Source: an uncultured Lutibacter sp. (GTDB lineage Bacteria; Bacteroidota; Bacteroidia; Flavobacteriales; Flavobacteriaceae). Taken from it: a DNA stretch of 64,000 nt. This document shows positions 1 to 8,183 of this stretch, piece after piece. Below the pieces are notes generated by a model that had not been told where the DNA came from, searched no databases, and worked only from the letters and a program-made list of their open reading frames with translations. How positions within the stretch are numbered: the first letter of the stretch is position 1; every line of letters begins with the position of its first letter. A program made the position numbers and the translations under genes. The stretch spans positions 620,001-684,000 of the forward strand of contig NZ_CANLZZ010000002.1 in assembly GCF_947495725.1 (NCBI RefSeq). The letters run 5' to 3'.

Positions 1-2
1 CA

Positions 3-557
3 TATTTCCCGGACTTATTAAAAATTGCGCTCATACATTATCAATTTGAAACAATACATCCATTTTTAGATGGAAATGGAAGAGTTGGGAGATTATTGAT
101 TACTTTATATTTAGTTGAAAAAGGAATTCTGAAAAAACCAATTTTATACCTTTCTGATTTTTTTGAGAAAAACAGGTCTTTATATTATGACAATTTAACG
201 CGAGTACGTGAAAAAAATGACTTAACGCAATGGTTTAAATTTTTTTTAGTTGGAGTTATCGAAACTGCTAAGAACAGTGTAACTACTTTTGATAGTATTC
301 TTAAGTTACAAAAAGAAGTAGAAGTTAAAATTCAAACTTTAGGAAGCCGTTCTAATAATGCTCAGTTAATTGTAAATTATTTGTTTCAGCGCCCAATTCT
401 AGACGCTAGTAAGGTGAAAGATTTAACAAACCTCTCATTGCCTTCTGTATATAAATTAATCGATGATTTAGAAAAACTAGACATAATAAAAGAAACCACA
501 GGAGCTAAAAGAGGAAAGATTTATATGTTTAGAGAATATACAAACCTGTTTAATTAG
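3..557 (+). CDS. Fic family protein, C-terminal part (5' end outside window)
   Basis: The reading frame is open from the window edge, so this is the C-terminal part of a longer gene. Bases 57-92 encode the Fic active-site signature HPFLDGNGRVGR, which supplies the catalytic His and the phosphate-binding loop. Fic enzymes usually transfer AMP from ATP to a target-protein hydroxyl. The last 70 or so residues (from about RPILDASKV to the end) look like the winged-helix domain found at the C-terminus of many bacterial Fic proteins. The TTG at 96 lies inside the domain and is not the real start. The inhibitory helix, target and partner cannot be judged from this fragment. The gene faces the minus-strand module that follows. 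Confidence 0.9.
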   Translation, partial: YFPDLLKIALIHYQFETIHPFLDGNGRVGRLLITLYLVEKGILKKPILYLSDFFEKNRSLYYDNLTRVREKNDLTQWFKFFLVGVIETAKNSVTTFDSILKLQKEVEVKIQTLGSRSNNAQLIVNYLFQRPILDASKVKDLTNLSLPSVYKLIDDLEKLDIIKETTGAKRGKIYMFREYTNLFN

Positions 558-599
558 CCTTAAATTGGAAGAAATGTTTAATGCTCTTAAATTAAACAG

Positions 600-1109
600 C
601 TAAACATTCAACTCCTCAATTACAATTTGTTGAGGTAAAAAGTTCCAGCAATAATAACTACTGCTAAACGTAATTTTACGTTCAGTAATACCATTATTAA
701 GAAACTTCATGCGCTTGTCAAATAGCAAGAGTTGCAATTCTTTGTGTTTAAAAAGTTGTTTTGGAGCCGCATCATTAAGCCAGGTATTGGTCATAATCAG
801 TGCAAAAGGTTTATTGAATGATAAAGCCCTTTCAAAGTATTTACGTTTGTTAGAAAAAGGTGGATTACTTATTAATACATCCCATTGTTCAGGTTCATAA
901 GAAAAAAAATCTTGCCCATTGTTAATATGGCTAAAAACAACCTTATTCTGCTTACTAATTTGTTTTACAAACTCGCTTTCGGCTGTATCAAACGGACACC
1001 AAACAATGGCTTCTTTAGGAATATATTTTAATATAGGAGTAACGCCATATGCAGGTGTATAACACTCATCATTCTTTCCCTTGCTGTATAATATCTTACT
1101 ACTATTCAC
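600..1109 (-). CDS. Phage-type N6-adenine methyltransferase-like protein
   Basis: A 169-aa protein with the motif ISNPPF near residue 81. NPPF is motif IV of amino-methyltransferases (the catalytic [N/D]PP[F/Y]), and FDTAESEF near residues 40-47 could be part of the SAM region. Short proteins of this kind in phages and mobile elements are variously called DNA N6-adenine or tRNA-adenine methyltransferases; I cannot say which substrate is used. The start is GTG at 1107-1109, chosen because the N-terminus runs straight into conserved-looking sequence and lies 3 bases after the stop of the preceding small gene. It is the last gene of a five-gene minus-strand operon and converges on the Fic gene. 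Confidence 0.6.
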   Translation of the reverse strand: MNSSKILYSKGKNDECYTPAYGVTPILKYIPKEAIVWCPFDTAESEFVKQISKQNKVVFSHINNGQDFFSYEPEQWDVLISNPPFSNKRKYFERALSFNKPFALIMTNTWLNDAAPKQLFKHKELQLLLFDKRMKFLNNGITERKITFSSSYYCWNFLPQQIVIEELNV

Positions 1110-1112
1110 ACT

Positions 1113-1289
1113 TTAACTATTATCGGCAAATAACTTTCGTAGTATATAAGAAACAAAAAAACTAATCACTGCTCCAATAACAGCCATAACAGCAGTAAAA
1201 ACTACATCATGCAAGCTGATATTGAAAACAGTTGATAGTAGTGTGCCCCCAAACACACCAGATTTTAGTTGATAATTATTTGTTGTCAT
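1113..1289 (-). CDS. Small membrane protein (58 aa), unknown function
   Basis: Reading the minus strand from ATG at 1287-1289 to TAA at 1113-1115 gives 58 residues. Residues about 28-50 form one clear hydrophobic segment (FTAVMAVIGAVISFFVSYIL), followed by a positively charged end (RKLF), so the C-terminus is probably cytoplasmic. It overlaps the upstream 80-aa gene by 14 bases and the downstream methyltransferase gene starts 3 bases later, which supports it as a real, translationally coupled gene. Size and topology resemble small phage holin-like or accessory membrane proteins, but that is only a guess; I do not recognise the family. Confidence 0.65.
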   Translation of the reverse strand: MTTNNYQLKSGVFGGTLLSTVFNISLHDVVFTAVMAVIGAVISFFVSYILRKLFADNS

Positions 1290-1518
1290 TAGTTGTAGTT
1301 TCGGGATCAGTTTTAGTGTCAGATACTACAGCTTGACTTACAGCAGTGGCTACAGTTCCTGCCACAGTTAAATAAGTTGCAATAGTCACAACAATAGCGG
1401 GCATTGCAATTGGAGCAGCAATAATAACACCTCCAGCAGTAGCCAAAGCAATGCCAATGTTTCTAAGTTTTCTAAAAAAATTAGGAGTCTTTTTTTTATA
1501 TCGTTGAGTTAATTTCAT
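1276..1518 (-). CDS. Small hydrophobic protein (80 aa), unknown function
   Basis: The N-terminus is strongly basic (MKLTQRYKKKTPNFFRKLR). It is followed by a long hydrophobic, Ala/Val/Ile/Thr-rich stretch at about residues 21-65 that could form one or two membrane segments, and a polar Asp/Thr-rich tail. It starts 2 bases after the stop of the DUF5675 gene and overlaps the next small gene, so it belongs to the compact minus-strand operon. A two-helix membrane protein next to a DUF5675 protein would suit a phage lysis or secretion accessory role, but no known family was recognised. Confidence 0.7.
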   Translation of the reverse strand: MKLTQRYKKKTPNFFRKLRNIGIALATAGGVIIAAPIAMPAIVVTIATYLTVAGTVATAVSQAVVSDTKTDPETTTNDNK

Positions 1519-1520
1519 AA

Positions 1521-1916
1521 TTAAGATTTTATAGTTAATGTGATGGTTTCTTTTCGGTCAAATGCTTGGTAACAACTAGAAATTATTTTTTGAAATAACG
1601 GTGTAGATTGCAATCCTTTTCCAATACCAGTCAATGTTGAAACAGGAGCCAAACAACCTTTCAATTCCTTTTTTGCATCATTGGCAGGATGTATCAAGAT
1701 CAAACTTCTGCCAGGAACATTTTCAACCAATAAATGATGCTTAAACTTTTCTGAATAACGAGGTTTCAACGTATAAACACCTTCAGGAATACAAGAAATG
1801 TTTAGCTTGTTATCCAACCAAGGTAATTCAATGGCAAAGCCTAAAAATTGTCTTTTATAAAAGAGGACACTATTCGTGCCCTCCTTAAAATAAGTTCTGT
1901 GTAATAGTAAATACAT
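1521..1916 (-). CDS. DUF5675 family protein
   Basis: A 131-aa protein whose layout matches DUF5675: an N-terminal strand pair (LLLHRTYFKEGTNSVLFY), then FAIELPW, CIPEGVYTLKPRYSEKF, NVPGRSLILIHPAND and GCLAP. The family occurs in phages, prophages and mobile regions. Its fold has been compared to L,D-transpeptidase or lysozyme-inhibitor-like proteins, but no reaction is established. The ATG at 1914-1916 overlaps the stop codon of the upstream 251-aa gene by one base, so the two are translationally coupled. Confidence 0.8.
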   Translation of the reverse strand: MYLLLHRTYFKEGTNSVLFYKRQFLGFAIELPWLDNKLNISCIPEGVYTLKPRYSEKFKHHLLVENVPGRSLILIHPANDAKKELKGCLAPVSTLTGIGKGLQSTPLFQKIISSCYQAFDRKETITLTIKS

Positions 1917-2671
1917 TAAACAGTGTCAATATCAATAATGGACAAGGCGTTGTATGATCCATTTTTCAATGAATACATTTCACCATTTACTTCTTGATAA
2001 AACTCAATTCCCAATACATGAACTACAGGTAAAGTAGAATTTGCAGTAACAGTAGCAGTCAAATCGATTTGTGCAGTTGGTGCATTTTCATAAGGTAATA
2101 CAGCAGTCTCATCACTTTCAAAAACAAAAGTTTCTTTGGTAAAGTCAACTTCAGCAGCTCCCATAACCATTTTAAAATGTGTGGTTCCTGCAGGCGCAGC
2201 AATACGTTTTTTTGCAGAAAAAGGAGCAACGCCAACAGTTGCATCGCCAGCTACTCGATCAAACGCATTCACGGCAGGAGTATACAAAGTAGCACCCAAT
2301 TTCCCATTGATGTTAAACTCAAAGCCCTCCAAGAGTTCCAGGTTACCATCTTCAATAGTTCTAGAACCTCTTTCATTAACAGCATCGGTTTTTACAATTT
2401 TCAACAAATCAGTTGTCAATCTACTCACCACTCTTTTGTCTTTAGCATTTTGTAAAAGAAGCCGAATTGCATTTCGCAATACTTTACCACCTTTTCCAGC
2501 AACACCAAATTCAGCACCGTTTTCACGTGTTCTTTGAAACGCAGGATCATTTTTAATTCTTGAAGCATCTACACCACCTTTTTCACGGGCAAGATGTCCA
2601 TCAGCAGTTTTGTAAAAGGAAATACCTCCAATAGTTCCTTTCAATCTAATAATACCAGTTTGTTTGGCCAT
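1916..2671 (-). CDS. Conserved Bacteroidota protein of unknown function (251 aa), first gene of the module
   Basis: The protein begins MAKQTGIIRLKGTIGGISFYK, continues with a basic stretch around DASRIKNDPAFQRTRENGAEF and GKGGKVLRNAIRLL, and ends in a beta-rich, acidic half. There is no signal peptide or membrane segment. The N-terminal GTIGGISFYKTADG hairpin and overall length recall the uncharacterised DUF6266-like proteins of Bacteroidota, but I cannot confirm homology. It is the promoter-proximal gene of a five-gene operon (251 aa, DUF5675, 80 aa, 58 aa, methyltransferase). High abundance and a structural role would fit its lack of catalytic motifs, but this is inference. Confidence 0.75.
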   Translation of the reverse strand: MAKQTGIIRLKGTIGGISFYKTADGHLAREKGGVDASRIKNDPAFQRTRENGAEFGVAGKGGKVLRNAIRLLLQNAKDKRVVSRLTTDLLKIVKTDAVNERGSRTIEDGNLELLEGFEFNINGKLGATLYTPAVNAFDRVAGDATVGVAPFSAKKRIAAPAGTTHFKMVMGAAEVDFTKETFVFESDETAVLPYENAPTAQIDLTATVTANSTLPVVHVLGIEFYQEVNGEMYSLKNGSYNALSIIDIDTV

Positions 2672-2798
2672 AATGTTATAAAATTTTTAATTCTCAACAA
2701 AGCAACTTATCTTTATAAAAGAAATCAAAAATTGAAATCCATCCATTCCGAAAACGTCCTTTTTAATCCAAATTGAGGGATTCATTCAAGAATAGATG

Positions 2799-2820
2799 CT
2801 AGTAGGATACTAGTAGGATA
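2799..2820. repeat. Perfect 11-bp tandem repeat between divergent genes
   Basis: CTAGTAGGATA occurs twice head to tail (2799-2809 and 2810-2820), 21 bases before the 70-aa gene and about 130 bases before the divergent 251-aa gene. Repeat spacing of one helical turn fits a binding site for a DNA-binding protein, perhaps the adjacent 70-aa product. Confidence 0.8.
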
Positions 2821-2841
2821 AAGCATGGATAGAGTATTAAA

Positions 2842-3054
2842 ATGAAGATAGTAAGAGCTTGCATATACCCAAAAGACATTCAATGCATCACAGGCAGAAG
2901 TGAACGCTATGGGCGTAAACTTTTAAATAAAATTAAGGAGCATTTAGGTAAACAACCTCATCAATTTATTACAATCAATGAGTTTTCAGAATACTCAGGA
3001 ATTGAAATAGATATCATAAATGAATACATTTCAAATCAAATAAAAAGGGGCTAA
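2842..3054 (+). CDS. Small HTH-like putative DNA-binding protein (70 aa)
   Basis: Residues 10-33 (PKDIQCITGRSERYGRKLLNKI) have the pattern of a helix-turn-helix in which a Ser/Arg-rich recognition helix precedes a basic helix. Residues 41-66 (QFITINEFSEYSGIEIDIINEYI) form a second helical part. Small proteins of this layout are frequent in Bacteroidota genomes and phages without an assigned role. It is divergent from the five-gene module and has a perfect 11-bp tandem repeat in its promoter region, so a regulator of the module is the simplest idea. Downstream it is followed by a hairpin and a strong terminator. Confidence 0.6.
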   Translation: MKIVRACIYPKDIQCITGRSERYGRKLLNKIKEHLGKQPHQFITINEFSEYSGIEIDIINEYISNQIKRG

Positions 3055-3137
3055 TTCGGGGTCAGTAAAAAACAGTGGAGCTATAAGCCCTTTAAGAAAA
3101 GGGCTTGTGGGAATAGTCTTAGTTCCTTCCTCTCTGC
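3055..3137 (+). other. Structured non-coding stretch with a 9-bp hairpin; possible small RNA or attachment-site remnant
   Basis: Bases 3085-3106 form a perfect stem (AAGCCCTTT, loop AAGA, AAAGGGCTT) without a U-run. Further on, GGAA and TTCC flank a 9-base loop at about 3110-3126, and the stretch ends in TTCCTTCCTCTCTGCA (3123-3138). That ending looks like the 3' T-stem and acceptor of a serine-type tRNA, but no matching 5' half or T-loop is present, so it is not an intact tRNA. It could be the untranslated tail of the 70-aa gene, a small RNA, or the 3' fragment of a tRNA left by integration. Confidence 0.35.
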
Positions 3138-3173
3138 AAAAGAAGCCTTACATTAATGTAAGGCTTCTTTTTT
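3138..3173. terminator. Bidirectional Rho-independent terminator
   Basis: A perfect 17-bp inverted repeat centred on ATTAAT (arms 3138-3154 and 3155-3171) with an A-run at the left and a T-run at the right. It can end transcription from both the plus-strand 70-aa gene and the converging minus-strand beta-barrel gene. Confidence 0.9.
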
Positions 3174-4395
3174 ATAAGAATGAATATCCCAAAATTATAG
3201 AAACAGTTTTATATGGAGAATCATAGGAAGCGTTGCTGTTTGTTAATTGTCTTACAGAATGAAATCTAGCCTCCATACTATATCTATCTTTCATTTTGTA
3301 GCCAGCTCCTAATGCAAGGTTAATTCCGCTTTTTATATCAACCTTACTAAAAACATAACCATCCTCTTCTTTATAATCAATTGAACAGTTTAATGGTGTG
3401 TCAATAATAATTGAAGTGTTTATAAAAAATTTAGAACCTTTTTTGAGGAAAAAATAATGACGAATACCAATAGGTAATTCAATAGAATTGTATTTTACGG
3501 ATGTTATATTAATTCTTCCTGAAGCTTCACCTACAACTTTTGAAATATCTGATTTAAAGTATTGATAAGTAGGTTCAAAAATTAAAGCCCATTTGTTTTT
3601 ATTGAAAGGCAATATTAGTTCAGCTTCAATTCCTAAACCAAAACTACTTTTACTGCCAAAATCAGTGTATTTATAATCTAAAAAAAAGTTTTCATTTGAT
3701 AAGGATGATGTTCTAAATTGAGGTCTAATTGATAAATTAAATAAATCTCTGTTTTGCCTCAATTCAAAATTTGAATATTCTGAATTAGTACATTTATTGT
3801 ACTGATTAAAAAAGTTAAATAAACTCTTTTTTGTGTATTGTAGTTTATTTATGGTTGTTAATTTTATGGAAGAACATTTTAAGTTACTCCATAATTGCTG
3901 TTTAAATCTGTTATTTTCTCCTATTTTATTATCTGTTGTTAAGTAATTTTTAAAAATTAATTGTTCTATATCTGAATTTTTATAGCTGTAGAATAATCTC
4001 ATCAATACCCCATCTTCAAATAAATAAAGGTTGGCTTCGCCTTCAATAAGCGTTTTTAAAAATATTTGTTCTTCTTTTAGAATTACTTTTTTATTTCTAC
4101 TTAACTTATTTAGTTTATTACTTGATCGGTCAATTTTAACAGTTTTTCTAATATATTTTGAAGCTTTATAGATATAAAATTCTTTAACGGAATCAATACC
4201 AATTGATTTTTCATTATCCGATTCAAATATTTTATATTTAAAACTAGTTGGGTTGTTTCTCGAATCTACATTTTTTATGAAGCACTCAATTTTTTTGTTC
4301 AAATTATTAATAAAATATCCTTTTTCAAAAGTAATTTGCGAGTAGGAGAATACAGTAATAAATGTGGTGTAAATTAATAAGAAATACTTTCTCAT
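3172..4395 (-). CDS. Outer-membrane beta-barrel protein (407 aa)
   Basis: The N-terminus MRKYFLLIYTTFITVFSYSQ is a signal peptide with a typical flavobacterial cut after SYSQ. Residues about 20-210 are a polar, Lys/Asn-rich periplasmic part. From about 215 onward the alternating pattern (LSIRPQFRTSS, WALIFEPTYQYF, ELPIGIRHYFF, LALGAGYKM, SIILGYSFL) is that of a small porin-like barrel of the OMP_b-brl type, ending in an aromatic/hydrophobic strand (YSFL). The role is unknown. It stands alone, its stop codon lies inside the bidirectional terminator, and it is divergent from ppc. Confidence 0.75.
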   Translation of the reverse strand: MRKYFLLIYTTFITVFSYSQITFEKGYFINNLNKKIECFIKNVDSRNNPTSFKYKIFESDNEKSIGIDSVKEFYIYKASKYIRKTVKIDRSSNKLNKLSRNKKVILKEEQIFLKTLIEGEANLYLFEDGVLMRLFYSYKNSDIEQLIFKNYLTTDNKIGENNRFKQQLWSNLKCSSIKLTTINKLQYTKKSLFNFFNQYNKCTNSEYSNFELRQNRDLFNLSIRPQFRTSSLSNENFFLDYKYTDFGSKSSFGLGIEAELILPFNKNKWALIFEPTYQYFKSDISKVVGEASGRINITSVKYNSIELPIGIRHYFFLKKGSKFFINTSIIIDTPLNCSIDYKEEDGYVFSKVDIKSGINLALGAGYKMKDRYSMEARFHSVRQLTNSNASYDSPYKTVSIILGYSFL

Positions 4396-4552
4396 GTTTT
4401 TTTCAAATGTAGTGTTTTCTATAGAAAATGAACTTGCAAAAGAAAGTATTTTAAGACTAAATTATCGTATTAATATTTAAAAAAGATACCTGCTTTGTTT
4501 TTACTTAAAAAAAAAGTAACGAAAACATTTACGTAACTACATTTTATAAAAA

Positions 4553-4583
4553 TTGTTAATTAACTTAACAATCAATAAATTTG
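4553..4583 (+). promoter_or_regulatory. Bacteroidota-type promoter for ppc
   Basis: TTG at 4553-4555 and TAAATTTG at 4576-4583 are separated by 20 bases, matching the TTG/TAnnTTTG promoter. A TACGTA palindrome lies 18 bases further upstream at 4530-4535. Confidence 0.65.
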
Positions 4584-4653
4584 ACAAGAAAATACAGAGT
4601 TTCAATTAGTTCAATTTAAATACTCGTATTCTACAATAACTAAAAAAAGAAAT

Positions 4654-7368
4654 ATGGCAAATGAATTACTTCAAAAAGAAGGATTAAGAAAAATAAGAGA
4701 AGATTACCAGTATTTAATAACTTTATTTAAAGAAATGTTGACATCAATTGGAGAGAGTAACTTAGCTGATGGGTTGCCAATTGATAACTTTTCTGTAAAA
4801 AAAACAGCTAATTATTCCAATGAAAAATTTACACAAGCAATTGGAATGTGTTTTGAGCTATTGAATTTAGTTGAAGAAAATGCCGCAACACAATATAGAA
4901 GAAAATCAGAAACACAATTTGGTATTGAATCTACAAAAGGATCTTGGGGTTATACGCTAAATCAATGGAAAACAGAAGGAATTAATGAGTGTAAGATAGC
5001 TGAAAAACTAAGAGAAGTTAAAGTAGTGCCGGTTTTAACAGCCCATCCAACGGAAGCTAAAAGATTAACTGTAATTGATATTCACCGAGAATTGTACTTG
5101 TTATTGGTTAAAAAGGAAAATCCAAATTGGTCAACTTCAGAGCAATCGCTTTTAAAACAAGAAATTATTAGTTTAATGGAGCGTTGGTGGAGAACAGGTG
5201 AAATTTATCTTGAAAAGCCACGGTTAGAAGATGAGAGAAATAATCTTATGCATTATTTTAATAATGTGTTTCCTGAAGCGGTTAAATTAACAGATCAGCG
5301 TTTGAAAGATGCTTGGGAAGAAATGGATTTTTCTCCGGAATTATTAGAATGGCCAGAACATTTTCCTTTAATTCAGTTTGGAAGTTGGGTTGGTGGTGAT
5401 CGTGATGGACATCCGTTTGTAACACCTAAATTTACTGCTTCAACTTTAAGATTGCATAGAAGATTAATGTTGAAAATGATTCAAAAACAATTAGTTGATT
5501 TGGCGGCTAAACTTAGTTTTTCTAGTTTTCAAAATACAATTGCGTCGGACTTTCTTAACGAACTTGAACAAAAAGCCTCGTTATTTGGAGCAAAAGGAGA
5601 AAAAGCATTAAAGCGAAACCCGTCAGAACCATTACGTCAATTTATAAATTTACTATTGCTTCAATTAAATAATACAATTAAAGATAATCATACTTTAGGA
5701 GAGGCAAGTTATTTTAAATCGGCTGATGTTTTAGATGTTGAACTTAAAAAATTAAGGCAGTTGCTTATTGATTTAGGTGCAGTAAAAATTGCTAAGCAGT
5801 GGTTGTTTCCTATTGAAAGATTAGTGCAAAACTTCGGGTTCCATTTAACAAAATTAGATATTAGACAAAATAGCGCTTACCACGAAAAAGCAATTAGTCA
5901 AATATTAGCAGCCTCAGGTTTTACGGATTTTGATTATGGAAGTTGGAATGAAGAAAAAAGATTGTCCTTTTTAAATAAAGAATTAAAAAATAAGCGTCCG
6001 TTTTTAGTAGCTGGTGTTTCTTGTGGGCCAGAGGCTGATAATGTTCTTGGGTATTTGCGAGAAATTAAAACATATGTAGATTTATACGGTACAAATGGAA
6101 TTGGATCTGTAATTGTTAGTATGACTCGTAGTTTAAGCGATTTATTATTAGTGTATTTGTTACTTAGAGAAGTTGGACTACAAGATACGAACCTTCCAGT
6201 AGTTCCACTGTTAGAAACTGTTGATGATTTAATTGCTGGTCCGGAAATTTTAACCGCTTTCTTAAAACATCCAATTGTTGAGAAGCAACGGTTAAATTCT
6301 AAGTCATTTATTCAAGAAGTAATGTTAGGTTACAGTGATAGTAATAAAGATGGTGGAATTTTAACAAGCCGATGGAATATATACAAAGCAGAAGAAAACC
6401 TAACTAAAGTAGCGAAAGAATTTGATGTAAAACTCTGCTTTTTCCACGGACGAGGAGGAACAATTAGTAGAGGAGGAGGAAAAATTCATAGATTTTTAGA
6501 TAGTATGCCGGCAGGTTCTATGAGTGGGCAAATAAAAATGACTGTGCAAGGAGAATCTATTGCTAATTTATTTGCCAATCGTCTTACTGCAGCTTATAAT
6601 TTAGAAATGTTTGTTGCAGGGACAGCAAGACAAGCTATGGTTGAAGAATCTAAAGTTAAAGATGAACAACGTTATAAAATAATGGATGAAATAGTTGAGC
6701 TTACCAGAACAACTTATAGAAAATTATTAGACCATCCAAATTTTATTGAGTTTTATACAGCCGTAACTCCAATAGATGTTTTAGAGCAAAGTAAGATTGG
6801 ATCAAGGCCAGTTCGTAGAACAGGTCAAAGATCCTTAGAAGATCTTCGTGCTATTCCTTGGGTTTTTAGTTGGAATCAATCTAGGTTTAATATTAGTGGG
6901 TGGTTTGGAACAGGAACTGCTTTAGTGGAGTTTCAGAAAAAGCATCCAAATGATTTTGAACATTTAAAATCATTAGCAAAAGATTGGCCTTTCTTAAAAT
7001 ATAGCCTCATTCAAATCGAATCTAATTTATTAAATTCTGATATTGAAATAATGAATTCATTTACCAATTTTGTTGAGAATCCAAAGGTAAAAGAAGAGTT
7101 AATGACACTAATTTTAAATGATTATAAAAATTGTTTAGATGAAATTGAAGAAATTACGGAAAGCTCAGTAGAAGTGAGGCGAATTTCTAAGTTAAACGAT
7201 AACAAATTAAGGAATAACTCATTAAAAGCATTGCATGAAATTCAAATAGATTATTTAACGAAATGGAGAAACCTTAAAGACTCAAATCCGAAAGAAAGCG
7301 ATAGTTATTTAATGGAATTATTATTACTTGTAAATGCATTATCTGGAGGGCTAAAAGGTACTGGGTAA
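4654..7368 (+). CDS. ppc: Phosphoenolpyruvate carboxylase
   Basis: The 904-aa enzyme carboxylates phosphoenolpyruvate with bicarbonate to oxaloacetate, refilling the TCA cycle; it is cytosolic. Diagnostic motifs are present: LTAHPTEAKR at about residue 130 (catalytic His), GSWVGGDRDGHP at about 245, LGYSDSNKDGG at about 565, FHGRGGTISRGGGK at about 597, and the conserved C-terminal TG. The length fits bacterial PEPC. It has its own promoter and is followed by a terminator, so it is probably monocistronic. pckA, encoding the opposing PEP/oxaloacetate enzyme, lies 6 kb downstream. Confidence 0.97.
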   Translation: MANELLQKEGLRKIREDYQYLITLFKEMLTSIGESNLADGLPIDNFSVKKTANYSNEKFTQAIGMCFELLNLVEENAATQYRRKSETQFGIESTKGSWGYTLNQWKTEGINECKIAEKLREVKVVPVLTAHPTEAKRLTVIDIHRELYLLLVKKENPNWSTSEQSLLKQEIISLMERWWRTGEIYLEKPRLEDERNNLMHYFNNVFPEAVKLTDQRLKDAWEEMDFSPELLEWPEHFPLIQFGSWVGGDRDGHPFVTPKFTASTLRLHRRLMLKMIQKQLVDLAAKLSFSSFQNTIASDFLNELEQKASLFGAKGEKALKRNPSEPLRQFINLLLLQLNNTIKDNHTLGEASYFKSADVLDVELKKLRQLLIDLGAVKIAKQWLFPIERLVQNFGFHLTKLDIRQNSAYHEKAISQILAASGFTDFDYGSWNEEKRLSFLNKELKNKRPFLVAGVSCGPEADNVLGYLREIKTYVDLYGTNGIGSVIVSMTRSLSDLLLVYLLLREVGLQDTNLPVVPLLETVDDLIAGPEILTAFLKHPIVEKQRLNSKSFIQEVMLGYSDSNKDGGILTSRWNIYKAEENLTKVAKEFDVKLCFFHGRGGTISRGGGKIHRFLDSMPAGSMSGQIKMTVQGESIANLFANRLTAAYNLEMFVAGTARQAMVEESKVKDEQRYKIMDEIVELTRTTYRKLLDHPNFIEFYTAVTPIDVLEQSKIGSRPVRRTGQRSLEDLRAIPWVFSWNQSRFNISGWFGTGTALVEFQKKHPNDFEHLKSLAKDWPFLKYSLIQIESNLLNSDIEIMNSFTNFVENPKVKEELMTLILNDYKNCLDEIEEITESSVEVRRISKLNDNKLRNNSLKALHEIQIDYLTKWRNLKDSNPKESDSYLMELLLLVNALSGGLKGTG

Positions 7369-7396
7369 AAATACCCCAAATTAAAAATACAATTTT

Positions 7397-7440
7397 AAAA
7401 ATCTGTTTTTTCATTTAAAACGAATAAACAGGTTTTTTTA
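7397..7440 (+). terminator. Rho-independent terminator after ppc
   Basis: AATCTGTTT (7400-7408) pairs with AAACAGGTT (7426-7434, one G-U pair) and runs into seven Ts, 30 bases after the ppc stop codon. Confidence 0.75.
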
Positions 7441-7465
7441 TTAATTAAAGTTTAATAAAATTCGA

Positions 7466-8182
7466 ATGAGTGATCAGTTTCAATTTAAACAATTTAAAAT
7501 TCATCAGGATAAAACAGCAATGAAAGTTGGAACTGATGGTGTGTTACTTGGGGCTTGGGCTAAAATTGATAATTCTGTTAATAGCATTTTAGACATTGGA
7601 TCAGGAACTGGTTTAATTGCTTTAATGATGGCTCAGCGCAGCTTTTGCGAATTGATTGATGCTGTAGAATTAAATGATGAAGCATATGTGCAATCTGTAG
7701 AGAATTTTGAACAAAGTGATTGGGCAGATCGTCTGTTTTGTTACCATGCATCTTTTCAAGAATTGGTAAATGAAATGGATGATGAGGAATATGATTTAAT
7801 AATTTCGAATCCTCCTTTTTATACATCAACTTATAAGGAGTTAGAAAATGGTAGAGCAATGGCAAGACATTCGGAAAGTTTGACTTATAAAGAGTTGCTT
7901 TTAGGAGTTGCTAATTTATTGGCTAAAAATGGTAGCTGTGCTTTTATTATTCCTTTTTCTGAAGAGGGGAATTTTATTTCTATTGCAAAAGAATTAGAAT
8001 TATATCCAAACAGATTAACCCGTGTAAAAGGAACAGAAAATTCTAAAATTAAACGCAGCTTAATTCAACTTTCATCTTCTAGTGTACTTGTGGAAGAAAA
8101 TGAGCTTATAATTGAGCTAGACCGTCATATTTATACCAATGATTATATAAAATTGGTTAAAGATTTTTATTTGAAAATGTAA
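7466..8182 (+). CDS. trmN6: tRNA1(Val) (adenine(37)-N6)-methyltransferase (TrmN6/YfiC-like)
   Basis: A 238-aa class I SAM methyltransferase. It has a SAM-binding glycine loop (ILDIGSGTGLIALMM) at residues 42-56, an acidic strand end (VELNDEA) at about 70, and the amino-methyltransferase motif ISNPPFY at about 113. The N-terminal FQFKQFKIHQDKTAMKVGTDGVLLGAW is characteristic of the YfiC/TrmN6 family, which methylates A37 of tRNA-Val. The substrate follows the family and was not shown here. It starts about 30 bases after the ppc terminator and converges on the FAD oxidoreductase gene with one base between stops. Confidence 0.9.
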   Translation: MSDQFQFKQFKIHQDKTAMKVGTDGVLLGAWAKIDNSVNSILDIGSGTGLIALMMAQRSFCELIDAVELNDEAYVQSVENFEQSDWADRLFCYHASFQELVNEMDDEEYDLIISNPPFYTSTYKELENGRAMARHSESLTYKELLLGVANLLAKNGSCAFIIPFSEEGNFISIAKELELYPNRLTRVKGTENSKIKRSLIQLSSSSVLVEENELIIELDRHIYTNDYIKLVKDFYLKM

Positions 8183-8183
8183 A

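Noticed and set aside
2136..2537. Plus-strand open frame of 133 codons opposite the 251-aa gene
   Set aside because: A shadow of the minus-strand gene, which has the better composition and operon context; no recognisable domain.
3055..3137. Intact tRNA gene ending at the CTCTCTGC sequence
   Set aside because: No matching 5' acceptor strand, anticodon arm or T-loop could be found; at most it is a 3' fragment.
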